A DNA stretch of 64,000 nt, from assembly GCF_000208745.1 (NCBI RefSeq), contig NC_030859.1:11088875-11152874 (forward strand), read 5' to 3'. Source of the DNA: Theobroma cacao. Lineage: Eukaryota; Streptophyta; Magnoliopsida; Malvales; Malvaceae. Shown piece by piece: positions 11,548-24,060 of this stretch. Position 1 is the stretch's first letter, and every line of letters begins with the position of its first letter. The position numbers and the translations under genes are program-made. The notes beneath the pieces are model-generated. The model saw only the letters and a list, made by a program, of their open reading frames with translations, was not told the origin of the DNA and made no database searches.

Positions 11548-13080
11548 AGGTTTTAGCTTCGGAATGCATTTTTATTCATGTACAATATTTTAATATACAT
11601 ACCTTCCCTATTATTCGTTTTTCCAATTATTTCCGGAATAACAATATATATTAATATTAATATCATTAAGTAAAAGTTTCAATTCCAAAAATGCACATTA
11701 AATTTATGCTTTTAGGAGTATTAACAATCCTTTAAACTAAAGTAAATTAATATTAATATTAATATCGAAGATGGCTGAATATTATCGAAAAATGATAAGG
11801 TGTTGAGTGAGGTGGGTTTATTTGAGCCCATCATCAAATTTTAAACAAAAAAATTGGCGAAAAAAGGCAGAGACAAGGGCATGAAAGTGGTAATGGCTTG
11901 ATGGATTTGTCCTATGATGATTTCTGTTGGATGAAATTTTGGGTTGGCTTCTATATATGTTGTTATTGGTATTTGTTTTTTTGTTAGGTGTTTCTGGTTT
12001 TGGAGACAAATATGTAGTACGGTAGTTAGGTGCTGTCTGTTTTCTTTTTTGTTGTTGGTTTATGTCTTTATGATTGAGCAACTATTATGTATGATTTTTC
12101 TTGAAATGATCCTCTACATTATTAATAAAAATACTTTTCATTGGCTGAGAAAAAAAAAATTAAACCTATCAAAGTAAAGTTTTAAGAATACTAACAGTCC
12201 TCCAAAACTAGATTTTCAAAATTATGAATATTTTTGAATAATTACATATATATATGTAAAATCGAATTTCAATAATACTACTATATATGCTAAAAAAAAA
12301 AGCAAGCAAGAGAATAGATTGATTCATATATACCTTGAGGTGCTTTTCAAAAACATATACACACACACCTTGAGGTACTACCATTATTTTCTCAAAAAAA
12401 AAAAAAAGTAAAGTAGGGTAATAGTGCTAATGCTAATTTATCTTATGTATTAATAACTCTAATTAAATACTATAAAAACCCACAAAGTGGACCCATTACA
12501 TTAAGCTTTAATTTATTTTCCTCATGCAGTACAAATCTGTTGTTTACGAGAAAACAATTTGCAATTTAAAAACTTTTACCAATAAAGAATTAGAAATAAA
12601 TACTCAATGTTGTAATTATCTTCACCCAATTAGGTTGGTGTTCATACCAATTATAACAAAGCAATTGAGTATTCGGTTCAATAGGACAGGTCCAAAATTT
12701 TTAGGTCCAACCCCATCTTGGGATATTATTTTATTAATAAAAAATTATTTATAGAAAAACAAATTTATTTGTGGATTTTTTAACAAAATTGGGTGTTAAT
12801 AGATCTAAAATGTTGTACGCTTGGTGGTACTGCACTAGTTTATGTTGTTTCATCTAATTTTATGAAATCACAAATTTTTTAAAATGATTTTGCCTTTTAA
12901 AAAAGCAAATCGAAGTGTGGAAATTGCTTTTTTTCTTTTTTGCTTTGTTTTTATTTACTATTTTACTCACTGACTTGTTTCTCAAGAATAAAACAGTGTC
13001 AATAAAAAAATATTTTATTTTTAATGACGAGTACAGTTTTTTTTTTTAAAGATAAAGAATCGTATTCCACATAAAATGTG
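11548..13080. other. AT-rich intergenic spacer
   Basis: Downstream of the DC1 gene there are ttaatattaatatc repeats (11650-11770), a T/G-rich stretch at 11940-12120 with no credible protein, and two similar 'taccttgaggt' segments at about 12330 and 12368. I see no gene, RNA or element end that I can support. Confidence 0.4.
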
Positions 13081-13082
13081 TA

Positions 13083-14040
13083 ATTTTTAATTAATTATTT
13101 TAAGACAAGAAAGATAAGTAAAATTTTTGAATTGTAGTTAAATAATTTCCTTCTTTAAAACTAAAAAGTGTATTTTTATATCAAAATGACAATATATGCC
13201 CACGTGTTTCCACCATCAAGAAAAATAATTATTTTATAACTAAATAAAAGAAAAAGTAATTGCTATATTACATTGCTTTATTTAGAGGGCAACTTTTTGG
13301 TAAAATGCTACTGTACTAAAGGCATATTACTCTTCTTTTTCTGTGTACAACATTCTAATAATATACCTCCTTTTCATCATATCATCTAATTACGTAATAA
13401 TAAAAATATAAAAAGTAAAAACAGAGGAGTTCTATTGCGACTTAATGATTCTTTATGAAAGGGTAAGATCAATTATGGTCCTTTTATTTAGATTCTTTTC
13501 TTGTTTTTGGTTCAAACACTCGAGAAAATTTTACCTGACTTTTACATTTGAACGTAAATTTTTAATATTTTAATAATAAATATAATTTGAATGGATGAAT
13601 CAAGTCAAACCCGAATCCTACTTGGCTCCGACCATGGATACTTCTAATCCTAATTATTAAATTATTTTAAGACAAGAAAGATACCAAATTCATTAAAAGT
13701 AGTATTTGCTTCCATATTTTCACAATAGTTAAACAACTTTTTTATTTAAGTAGAGAAAAAACAATATTGTTTTCACTCAATTAAATAACTTCAACTTACC
13801 ATCATTACATAAACAGGATAGAGCATAGTCACAATACATGCCCTACGTGTTTCATGCAAAGTAATTTTTGTATAACTACAATAAAAACTAATTGCTATAT
13901 AAAATTATTTTATTTTAAGGGCAACTTTTGTTTTCCATAAAGTACTACTTTATTGAAGGTATATTAATATTTGTCTACGATATTTTAAAAACATACTTGT
14001 CTTCTATATTATCCATCCAATAATTAGCATATTATTAATA
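13083..14040. repeat. Diverged direct duplication in intergenic DNA
   Basis: Two blocks share the same ordered landmarks: 'ttaattattttaagacaagaaagata' type start, then 'atatatgcccacgtgttt/atgccctacgtgttt', 'taattgctatat', 'gggcaacttttg', 'aaaggcatatta/gaaggtatatta', and 'catcatatcatctaatta/tatccatccaataatta'. They lie at about 13083-13400 and 13655-14040, some 570 bp apart. Both are heavily diverged. The block may be an unrecognised element or an old tandem duplication. Confidence 0.5.
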
Positions 14041-14195
14041 ATATGACTAATAATTTTATTGTTATTATTACTTTAAGTAATAATAATAACAATAAAGTTT
14101 TACTACTTAAGTGATTTTTTGTAAGGTTGAAATGACAATCTTTACAACAGTATTTATGGCTTCAAGAAAGATTGAAACATTAGTACATATGTAAT

Positions 14196-14812
14196 CAGGG
14201 GTGGAGCTAGTCATTTTGTTGGGGGGTCAAACACAGAAGAGTAAGGATTAAAAATTTTAAAAACCAATATGTTAAATTCAATTAAAAATCAAAAAATTGA
14301 TAATAGAAATATAAAATTAAATAAAAGACTATAATGTGTAAAATATAAATAATTAAATATGATATATAAGATTAATAATTTTTCCTTATATAATCAGGAT
14401 TGTTTAAAGACTATTTATTTAAGATAATTTCATTTCAACTAAATATAAAATGTAAAGCTCATAAAAAAATACTCAAATTAATTTCCTCTTACATAATCAG
14501 GATTCATAAAAAAAAAATGCATTGATGAAATTTTAAATAACAATGTAACACTACAACTTATATTTGAGAACATATGAGTAAATAGAATAGAAAATGAAAT
14601 AAATAAATAAGTAAATAAAATAATAATATAAATTGAAAAAAAAATAAAAAAAATTTAAAGTTAAGTGAGATATGTAAAATCATTTTTTTATTAGTTATTA
14701 AATAAAAAATTATTTTGAGAGAGTCATTAAGAGAATATATAAAAAATTTTAAAAATTTTATATGTAATGAAAAAAAATTTAAAAATTTTGGATTAAGGAG
14801 GCTCTGCCCCTG
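14196..14812. mobile_element. hAT-type MITE with perfect 8-bp target duplication
   Basis: A 617-bp element with ends CAGGGGTGGAGCTAG and (reverse complement of the right end) CAGGGGCAGAGCC, the terminal sequence of a known plant hAT type. The eight bases tatgtaat occur on both sides, at 14188-14195 and 14813-14820, a perfect hAT-length target duplication. The interior is extremely AT-rich and has no transposase, so it is non-autonomous. Confidence 0.85.
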
Positions 14813-14944
14813 TATGTAATCCCTACCATAAAAGTAGAATAGAGTAAGATTGTGCAACTATTGAATGAGGTAGTTGTTGTCTTCCATAGGAATCATGTAG
14901 TCAAAACATGCAACTTTCACAAGAATAAGCCCAACTATCAAAGG

Positions 14945-15748
14945 TTTTGGAACTCTAAACTGCATAAATAGCAAAATGGCTTCAAGGCATGTATCGGTGT
15001 CATTGTCCTTAAGGTATTATTTACCTCCATTGATTGTGTGTAAAAGGATTGTGATAAACCTTGAGGATATAATGAAGCTCGGTGATTGACTATTTTCTAC
15101 ACTACGGAAGTGAATCCACTAAGCATTCACTGATTTAAGGCAAGACTATCTAGACTTCTAAATGATATTCTATAGTAAATCATAGAGAAGCAAATTTGGA
15201 AGAACTTGAAAAAAAAAAAGGAAAAGAAAGGAGAGAATGTTCTTTCTTGTTGTTCCGTGTCGTTTTCCTTTTAGAAGAGGGTCATATTTATATGCAATGG
15301 AGATAGTTTTTCTAACAGACACAATTCTGTCTGTTTAAGACAAAAACAGATTCTATTTGTTTCTAGTAGTTATATCTATTAGTAGCCAACAAACATAATT
15401 AATTTCAAACTGATTTTTAAAATAGACATAACTGTTTTGTCTGTTTCCAACAATTTTAGTTATAATTATCTGTAGAATTTTTTTCTTTTTGAAAATATAA
15501 TTTTCCAATTGCCTGCATTTGCACTTGCACGTGCCACATGGCCAAGTGCCATTATAAATAATTAAATATTAAATTTAATTATTTTCAAGCTCATTGAAGC
15601 CTAGCAAAGCCCATCTAGGGTTTATTGCCTACTAAAGTCCAACTATAATAAACTTGTATTCTTCTTTATTTAAATGACTTTTTTCCTTTTCTTTTTCCAA
15701 TGTTAAATGACTCTATCCCACATTCATTATTGTTGAAAATATCAAACA
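14945..15748 (-). repeat. 3' LTR of the copia element
   Basis: The LTR copy downstream in element orientation. It shares ordered sequence with 17702-18488 (for example 'ggaactctaaactg', 'aatggcttcaaggc', 'gtctgttt', 'cacattcattatt'), but substitutions are frequent, so the element is not young. Its TATA box is decayed (catatttatatg). Confidence 0.8.
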
Positions 15749-15775
15749 ATCCTCCACTATTTTCAAAATAATCCA

Positions 15776-16507
15776 AAATTTTTAATAATCTTGAAAATCA
15801 ATTGCATAAATGAAGGTGTCTTCCAATTGAACTTTCAGTTAGTGAACACGAGTTAAAGTTAATCAAAATTGCATGGTAGATTATATTTTGAACCAGCTAT
15901 TTCATTTGGTTAATCGAACACATTTCACACAATAACTTCAATACTAGTGAATGCACATTATCCGATGATTCTTTTATGGCCATGTGCCAAAACCCTCTTT
16001 TCATGAGTGCTATTAGAATCAAGCTCTTAAGCTCCTAGAAGTGACTATACTTCAAACTCACATAAGTAAATCCTATCAAGAATGCCCTTGTAAGTAAAGT
16101 ATTCTAACAAACTTTATATTATTGGTCTATTAAAAGTATATAACTCATCATTTTCTTACCATTGCGAGTACCTAACACTTAGGATGAAATATAATATATT
16201 ATATTATAGTGCTAATAGCCATAACAGATGCTGTGTTTTGTCTCATTAAGCTTAAGAGTATATCACTCATCATTTAATTATTTTTGTTAGCATGCATGTA
16301 TTGCATTTATCAATATTTTGATTAAATTTTAGAATTGAGTCCATTTTATACATATCATCTAGCCTTCTATAATTTAAATGTCTTAATCTATAAAGCTATA
16401 AATGAGAGGATTTAATCATATAAGCAAAAACAATAGTCTTATTCTTATTATTATTAATAATATTTATTTTGAACATTCCTTTACACATATAACAAATATT
16501 CTCCCCT
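15776..16507. other. Non-coding interior of the copia element
   Basis: This stretch sits where integrase to RNase H would be in a full element. It has no protein reading in any frame that I recognise, so pol has been replaced or deleted, not just mutated. Confidence 0.5.
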
Positions 16508-17674
16508 TTAACAGAATGAATTTATCTGCCTCAAATACAACTTTAAACCCAACTTATTTAATAAACTTTTAGACACTAAATTTTTCCTAACTTCTGGAAC
16601 ATAGCCAACATCTTTCAAAGTTAGAGTTTTTCTAGAAGTGCACTCAAGTTCTATAGTCCTTTTGCCTTTAATGTTTGCTGTAGAAGAATTTCCCATGTAT
16701 AAGAAATTTCCATGGTCACTTGGAGCAAAATTCTTGAATAGATTCTTGTCATTGCACTCATGTTTTATTGCACCTGAATCAATCCACCAAGCATCATTTT
16801 CTTCAAGCACATTGATTTCAAAAATCATAGCTACAAAATTTTCAAAAGCAGCACTATTTGAAGAAGTAATTTTCTTTTTCAATAATTGATATTCCTTTTT
16901 GAAATGTCCTGGTTTTCCGCAATGGAAGCATGTGCTTTTGTTCTTTCCTTTGAATTTTGAACCATTGACAATCTATTTGAACTTTTGTTTGGCAAGTTTA
17001 GTGGTCTGTCCTTCCTCGACAACGTGTATTTTGGCTTCACTAGAAATAGCAACTTGTTTTTGTTTCCTGTATTCTTCTTCAATTTGAAGCTGATTTGTTA
17101 AAGCCTCAAGAGTTATTTCTTTTTTTTTTTTTTGTGGTTCAGACTTATTTTAAAGTCTTTCCATGATGGAGGAAATTTGTCTACAATGGAAGATAAAATT
17201 ACAGTTTCATCCATATTCATTTTATATTATTTAAACCAATTAAGCATTCTTTCAATTTCTCGCAGTTGTCCTATAACAGAACATCCATTGACCATTTGAT
17301 AATTATTAAAGCGACTAGCAAGAAATTTCTACTTGTTGCATCTTCTGTTATGTACCTAGCTTTCAGTTTGTCTCATAATACTTTTGTAGTAGCATCATTC
17401 TGGTATGTGTCAAATAAGCCATTAGCCAGACCATTCAAGATGTGACTTTTGTTCATATAATCGGCATTGTCCCATTTCGGCCTCTCTCCGGTTGCAGCAA
17501 CTGACTCATTTTCGCCCTTTTCTAGTCTTGGTGTAGTCAGGGCATAGACAACCTTCAATGTTGATAATAGGAAATGTATTTTTTTTGTCATCTTGGAAAG
17601 TTGCCACCATCAAATTGGTTTCATTTCACAAAGTCAAAAGCCAATTATTTTAGTGTTCCGTTTATGACAACCAT
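16508..17674 (-). pseudogene. Copia gag with zinc knuckle and protease start, decayed
   Basis: The start codon is at 17674-17672 (MVVINGTLK, then a stop and frame changes). A copia-gag segment follows (LLSTLKVVYALTTPR, then DYMNKSHILNGLANGLFD), then a CCHC zinc knuckle read as CFHCGKPGHFKKEY, in which the fourth ligand Cys is Tyr. The last frame, 16882-16508, carries a protease-like site WWIDSGAIKHECND and the LTLKDVGYVPEVRKNLVS segment that precedes integrase in copia polyproteins, and then stops. Everything from integrase onward is missing. Several frameshifts make it non-functional. Gag would form the cytoplasmic particle. Confidence 0.8.
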
Positions 17675-17701
17675 TGTTGAAATGAGATAAAACTTTAAGA
17701 A

Positions 17702-18488
17702 TGTTGGAACTCTAAACTGAAAAAATATTGAAATGGCTTCAAGGCGTGTATCAGTGCCATTGTCTTTAAGGTTTTATTTGCCTTCGCTGGTTGTGTGCAA
17801 TGATTATGATAAACCTCGAGGATTCAATGAAGTCTAATGATTGACTGTGTTTTGCTCTGTCCAAGTCAATCCACTGAGCATTTATTCATTTAAGGCAAGA
17901 CTATCTGGACTTCCATATGATATTCTGCAGTAAAATCAAATAGAAGCAAATCAAGAAGAAATTGAAAAGAAAGGAAAGAATGTTCTTTCTTGTTGTTTTG
18001 TGTCTTTTTCCTTTTAAAGGAGGGTCCTATTTATAGGCAGTGGAGATAATTTTTCAACAAATACAATTTTGTCTGTTTCAAACAGAAACAAATTTTGTCT
18101 GTTTTTAACATTTATATCTGTTGGTAACAAACAATATAATTAATTTCAAACAAATTTTTAAAACAAACATAACTATTTTGTTTGTTTCCAACAGTTACAG
18201 TTATTTGTTTGTTTTAATAGTTTCAGTTATAGTTATTTGTTCAATTTTTTTCTTTTCAAAAAAATAATTTTCCAATTGCTTGCACCTACAAGTGTCAAGT
18301 ATCATTATAAATAATTAAATATTAAATTTAATTATTCTCAAGCCCACCCAAGCCCAAAAAGCCCATTCACGACCCATTACGTACTAAAGTCCAACTATAA
18401 TAGACTTATATTCCTCTTAATTTAAATGATTCTTTTTTCTTTTCTTCTTTTCAATGCCCACATTCATTATTATTGAAAATATCCAACA
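17702..18488 (-). repeat. 5' LTR of the copia element
   Basis: The upstream LTR in element orientation (reads from 18488 down). It begins TGTTGGATATTTTC, has an intact TATAAATA-type promoter at 18026-18037, and ends 28 bp before the gag start codon. Confidence 0.8.
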
Positions 18489-18933
18489 AAAGATCCTATA
18501 CGCTTTTTCAACCAATGATGAGAAAAATTGAAGTAATCCCGATAGATCCAAAAAAAAAAAAATTAGCATTTTAGCCTCAACAAGCGGTTAAGCCTCTTTT
18601 AACTATAGGTGAGTGGAAAAGAATCATCATACTTGTAGTTGGTGTGACAAGCTCCTATTTACAATGTTACGATTATCTTAAAGGTCATGATAAAATCTTA
18701 TTCCATGAATCCTGTTTTAACAACATGCCTAGCACAATCTCGCAACACCCATTTCATTCATCACATGTGTTAGACATATGCCCTTAAAAACAATTTAAAC
18801 AATTTCCTTTCAAAAAAAGAAAAAGCACTGTTGTTTTTATAACTCACTGGATTAGACAATGTTATATTTAAATAGAGAACATTGTTGTTTCTTATTTTTG
18901 GAAAACAAGACAAATTATGTGGTGTTTTGATTA
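18489..18933. other. Spacer between copia element and kinase gene (kinase 3' flank)
   Basis: No gene seen. The part next to 18934 would carry the 3' untranslated region of the receptor kinase; I do not see a convincing poly(A) signal. Confidence 0.4.
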
Positions 18934-21900
18934 TTAATTAAATCTATTCGACATCCTTAAGAATTTAATTTTGATTTTCTTCAGATTGGCAACAACTTCT
19001 TTCATGTCAACCCTTTCCTCTGGTAACTCTGCTGAACATTCCAATGCTAATTGCAAAACGGACAATGCACACTCCTCTATTGCGTAGTCTTCCCTATTTC
19101 CAGTACTTAGCAAGTTGGGATCTATGACTTGAATTATTGTAGACGGTAACAACTTTTGCACCCAACTTTTCAAGCTCATTTTTCCTTCAAACATATCGTT
19201 TGTAGGCTTCTTTCTTGTAAAAGTCTCCATAAGGAGAATGCCAAGGCTGTACACATCACCATTTGTGGAGACAAATCCTTCCGATCCATACTCTGTATGT
19301 GAATGTCGAACTGACAATCATCAAAATTTCTAATATTGTGTAGCAGTGATAAAAATTGGTTAATATGTAACGGTAAATGTTATATATGTGCATGTCCATG
19401 TGTGCATATGAGTAGAAACATAAATTATATTGCATTATATTAAAGTGTCACCTGGTGCCATATATCCAATAGTTGCCAGTGTCATGGTTTGTATCATTGA
19501 ATTCTCTTCAGCTAATAGTTTTGCAATACCAAAATCACCCAAATGTGCAACCATGTCTTCATCTAGCAGGACATTGCTTGGCTTTAAGTCACAGTGGACC
19601 ACTGGTGTTGTATGACCATGATGGAGATACTCTAAAGCAGACGCAACATCTATCATTATGCTCAACCTTTGTAAGATATTAAGAAAATGGTTGTGAGAAT
19701 ACAGCCACTTTTCAAGGCTTCCATTGGGTATGAATTCAAGTACCAAGGCTTTAAAATCAATATTGCAACAACTAATGATTTTCACCAAATTTCGATGGCG
19801 AATGTTGCGAAGCACCTCGCACTCAACATCAAAGCTTTCAAAGGCTCCTTCTAGATCTAAATTAAAGACCTTCACAGCAACGTTCGTTCCATCAGAAAGA
19901 GTCCCTTGATAGACTGAGCCAAAACTCCCTATACCTAGCAACTTACTTTCACAAAATCCATCTGTAGCTTGAGCAAGCTCTTGGTATGAAATTCTTCTCC
20001 ATGCTGCTAAAGGTTGCAAATTTTCCTCATCAGTTGGCAATTTTGCATTTCTTTTTCTACTTCTTGAAAAAATGACAATCAAGGATACTATTGATATTGT
20101 TGCGGCAATTGCTGGTAGAATATATTTCATAAGCTTAGTAGCGGTCTTTGATCGTCGAGGAAGATTGCTTTTGCAAGGCATAACTCGCAATCGAGGTGCA
20201 CCACACAACCCTTCATTCCCCAAAAATGATTGAAATGAATAATTTGTAAACTGTCCTTTATTAGGAATTTCTCCTTGTAGTCTATTGAAAGAGACATTGA
20301 AGTATTTGCGGTAGGAGAGTTTCTCTAAGGACATTGGAATCATTCCAGAGAGATTATTTCTTGACAAATCCAAGAATTCCAAGCTTACCATATCTCCTAA
20401 GGACTCCGGAATAGAACCATCCAATTTATTACCGGATAAGGAGAGAGATGTGAGGTCTTTTAGATCCCCAAGGCTAGTTGGGATATCACCTGATAACCTG
20501 TTCTGTGACAAATTTATTATAGCCACAGCCTTCAAATTCCCAATGTCAATTGGGAGAGAGCCGTTTAGAGAATTTGAAGACAGGCTTAGCCGCAAGATAT
20601 CTAGAAGCCTTGTCAAGGTTGAGGGTATTGAACCAGTAAAACTATTGGAGCCCAAAAGCAGATATCTTAGAGAAACAAGATCCCCCAAGCATGCTGGTAT
20701 CGGTCCAGACAATTTGTTACCAGTGAGAGATAACAAGTACAAACTCTCTAGTTGACAGAAGTCAGATGGGATGGATCCTTGTAACTTATTGTATCCGAGT
20801 GAAATACTTTGCAGCTTTATCAATCTTCCAATGGTTGTGGGAACCTTTCCAGTCAACTCATTGTTTTCTAGGCGTAAGCTTATCAAGTTGTTCAAGTTGC
20901 CAATTTCCCCTGGAATGCTACCTTTAATGTTGCAATCAGAAGCAGAGAAGTCTTGAAGAGAAACAGAGAGATTTCCTATTGAAGCCAGGAATTTACCATT
21001 GATCAATGGGTTTCCATCGAATTTCAATGTATTTAATTCTCTGCAACTAGTCAAAGATATGAGAAAGCTCGATCCAGTGGCAGTTAAATTATTATACTGT
21101 AGATTGAGCCACTGTAAATATCTTAAATTGCCAAGCCTGTCTGGGATATATCCCGAAAATGAATTACTAGACAAGTCAATATGAGTAAGTTGAGAGGCAT
21201 TGCAGATGGAGATTGGGATTGGTCCACTGAGTTCATTTCCTCCAAGATGTATTTGTTCAAGTTTGGGAAGCCGGAATTCAGAGCTGAAAGGAAGATGGCC
21301 CGAGAGACGATTTACCGCCAGAGAAATGACCCTCAAAGTTGAGCTATTAAATAATGATGGAGGGATGAAACCAGTGAAATTGTTGGGTCCCATATTAAAG
21401 ATTTGTAGATGCTGCAGGTTTCCAATCTCATTTGGTAGTCTACCTGCAATCAAGTTACAAATTGTCACCTAAGATTTCATGATTTTGTTGTGATAGAGGT
21501 TCCACCATTAATTTTAGCTTACAAAGTTCTCACAATATCTTTAAGTGACAACCAAAAATACCTTTCAAAATGATATTATTTTTTGTAAATTGAGGGGACA
21601 TTAATGCCTTAACCTTCTTTGATAAATTGATAATGGAAAAATGCTGGTGAGTAGCATACAAAATTGCAGGAGATTTAAGTGTAATTTATATATTCTATTA
21701 ACAAAGATTAACCCAAGGCAAAAGATATTGTAACGAGGGATGGCAACAAAAAAGTGTATATTATATTACCGCAACATCTAAAGTTGGTGAATTAATTACC
21801 AAAAGTACCTGTAAACTTGTTAGACGCACAATCAAGGTCTGTAAGAAGAGTTAGGTTCCCGAGCTGCCAGGGAATTTCACCTACAAAATAGAGCATTGAA

Positions 21901-23328
21901 GATGTAATGAAGTTTTAGGATTCAGAAAGAAACTATCTAAAAGAACTTTGCTTTCCATAGCAAAATGCTAATGCCTTCAAACTTTTTTGACTTCTTGATT
22001 GTTCTAGTGGACAACAAAAGTAAATATTAAATATATGTAAAAAACTATAATTAATTGATTAAAATGAATTTCTTATAATTAGACTAGTGGAGTATTATAA
22101 AATTGAATATATAAAAAATTATGAAGAAACAGGGAAATTTCCAATTGATGGAGTCTTCCATTTGAGATACAAAGTGTTAATTAGCTTACCTTCCAAGTTG
22201 TTTTTCCCGAGATACAAACCGTTAAGCATAGTCAAATTCCCAATTTCTGTAGGTATACTACCCTCCAAATGATTGTAAGACAAGGATAAATCTATCAATT
22301 CGTTGCACTTGAATAAACTGGCTGGAATTCTACCAGAGCAGATTCGAACTCCAATAAATCCCTTTTAATTTAGGAAGATGATTGAACAAATCGAATGGGA
22401 GATGACCTGTGAGATTGTTAGTGTCCAAACCAATTCTTATCAGGGAAGATGTGTTGCGTGGGATGGTTGGTATGGTTTGTATGGAACCAGACAGCTGGTT
22501 GGATCCCAGATCAATTCGCTGCAATGAAGATATGTTGAAGATTGAGGAAGATATGGAACCTGAAAGCTGGTTCTCACCTAGATCTAATGTTATCAATCTG
22601 GGATGATTCCCGATTGCTCTAGGAATCTCTCCAGAGAGTTGGTTATTGCTAAGATCAATTTCTTCCAATGATGATATGTTAAAAATCGAGGAGGGTATGG
22701 CACCTGAAAGCTGATTATGATCCAAGTATAAATATTTCAACCTAGCAAAATTACCGATTTCTGCAGGGATTTGGCCATTCAGATTGTTTGAGTACAAGCC
22801 CAATACCTCTAACCTAGACAAACTGCACAGAGAGGATGGTATAACACCCCCAAAGTTGTTACCGTAGAGAAACAATCTCTCAAGTCGAGTGAAAGAACCA
22901 AACCAAGATGGGATTTCCCCACTGAAACTGTTGTTAACAAAGTTTATAAACTTCAGTCGACGCAAATGAGACAACTCAACGGGTAATGAGCCATGAAAGT
23001 TGTTGTTTCCAACGGCAATCCAAGCGAGGAAAGACAGATTTCCCAAGTGAGGTGGGATTGTACCGGTTAGACCTAGGCTAGAAATGTCCAGAGCAGTGAC
23101 TCTGAGGTTCCTGGATCCACAACTGACACCAACCCAGTTGCAAACAGAGGTAGCAGTTGACCAATTTGTTGCCAAGATGTTTTGAGGGTCCTGAGTGATG
23201 TGTGCTTTTAGTGCAAGAAGAGCCAATCGGTCTGTGGTGATGTTGGGTGATTCCATAGACAAGGCAGCCATAAAATTACACAACAGCAGCACCACAAGAA
23301 GGGAGACGAGGAAGCTCGTGTTTCCCAT
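18934..23328 (-). CDS. LRR receptor-like Ser/Thr kinase, subfamily XII (FLS2/EFR/Xa21 type), with a 2-bp frameshift
   Basis: Four exons on the minus strand: 23328-22190, 21880-21809, 21443-19452, 19292-18934. All introns are GT-AG, each after the first base of a codon in exons 1-3 (exon 3 ends CCA-G and exon 4 supplies AG to make the Glu of APEYGSEG). Exon 2 is exactly 72 bp, one LRR. The protein would be about 1187 residues: signal peptide (FLVSLLVVLLLCNFMAALS), LRRNT (ALLALKAHITQDPQ... CNWVGVSC), about 25 LRRs, a transmembrane segment (about 845-864) and a kinase (about 906-1180) with GIGSFGSVY, VAVK, HCDLKPSN and GDFG. The catalytic Asp is preceded by Cys, so it is a non-RD kinase, as in pattern-recognition receptors of this subfamily at the plasma membrane. 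Lesion: near 22339-22348 a CTCTCT run reads CTCT, shifting the frame after GIYWSSNLL; the coding then continues as GRIPASLF. Total length is in frame only if two bases are missing, so either a recent pseudogene or an assembly error. Confidence 0.9.
19293..19451 (-). other. Last intron of the receptor kinase gene
   Basis: A 159-bp GT-AG intron in the activation segment between GYMAP and EYGSEG, the usual intron place in subfamily XII kinase genes. The acceptor is taken at cacatacag, because it alone restores the Glu codon. Confidence 0.8.
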
Positions 23329-24020
23329 TGGCTTTCTCTGGGCAGGAATAGTAAATGGAAAATATGGAGCAATATGGGAACTAATGAGAATTTGGTGTAA
23401 TCAGGTTTGTACTGTTTGTTGTTGATTAACTAAATAGACAATTACTTCCTTGACGGTTTTGCTTTTTTTGTTCTAACAAATCAAACCCAAAATAACTCTT
23501 CCAAATCTATGTTCCCAAACATAGCATAATAGTATTTTGCTAACGGGTTTGTCTTAAGGGATTAGTATAAATTTTGGTAACGATAATATTTCTACAGTAA
23601 ATATAGTAATTAGCTGTTAATAAATGATCATTTCTAATGCATTAGATAAAGAAATTACCTTACGTAGTGAATTGAGAGCATACCCTTAAGATATTCGTTA
23701 AGAAAATTCATAAGAATTAGTATATAACAGAATCATTTGCAATTTGTTAGTAGAAGAATTTGTCAATCTTTTTTTATATATGTAAAATATATAAGAATAT
23801 ATATGTTAAATTATTTTAATTTTAAAATAAATCTTTACTAAAGAAATTTTAAAATAAAACTGATGTTACAAGATCGTGAGAATTTGATAGAGACTTAAAT
23901 TTAAATCTCATTAATGACTTACATCTAAGGAAATCTTTAATCATTTTATTACTTCACTATCTAATAATAATTTTAAGAACATAATTAATTATTATTTATA
24001 TGTCTTTTCACTTATAAAGC

Positions 24021-24060
<40 letters not shown>

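Larger units (their letters stand above)
14945..18488 (-). mobile_element. Non-autonomous Ty1/copia retrotransposon (complete, gag only)
   Basis: Two direct repeats of about 0.8 kb (14945-15748 and 17702-18488) flank a 1.95-kb interior. In element orientation (minus) the LTR begins TGTTGGATATTTTC and ends CAGTTTAGAGTTCCAACA. The flanks aaagg (14940-14944) and aaaga (18489-18493) match at four of five bases. The 5' LTR has a TATA box (CCTATAAATAGG on the minus strand, 18026-18037). A purine tract (GTGGAGGAT) abuts the 3' LTR near 15750. The interior has gag and the start of protease but no integrase, reverse transcriptase or RNase H. It must have been mobilised by a related full element. Confidence 0.85.

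Noticed and set aside
14558..14857. 99-codon minus-strand hydrophobic frame
   Set aside because: It lies in the AT-rich interior and edge of the hAT MITE; Phe/Leu/Ile content is what AT-rich DNA gives by chance.
19430..22606. Several 60-100 codon + strand frames within the kinase locus
   Set aside because: All are antisense shadows of the LRR and kinase coding sequence.
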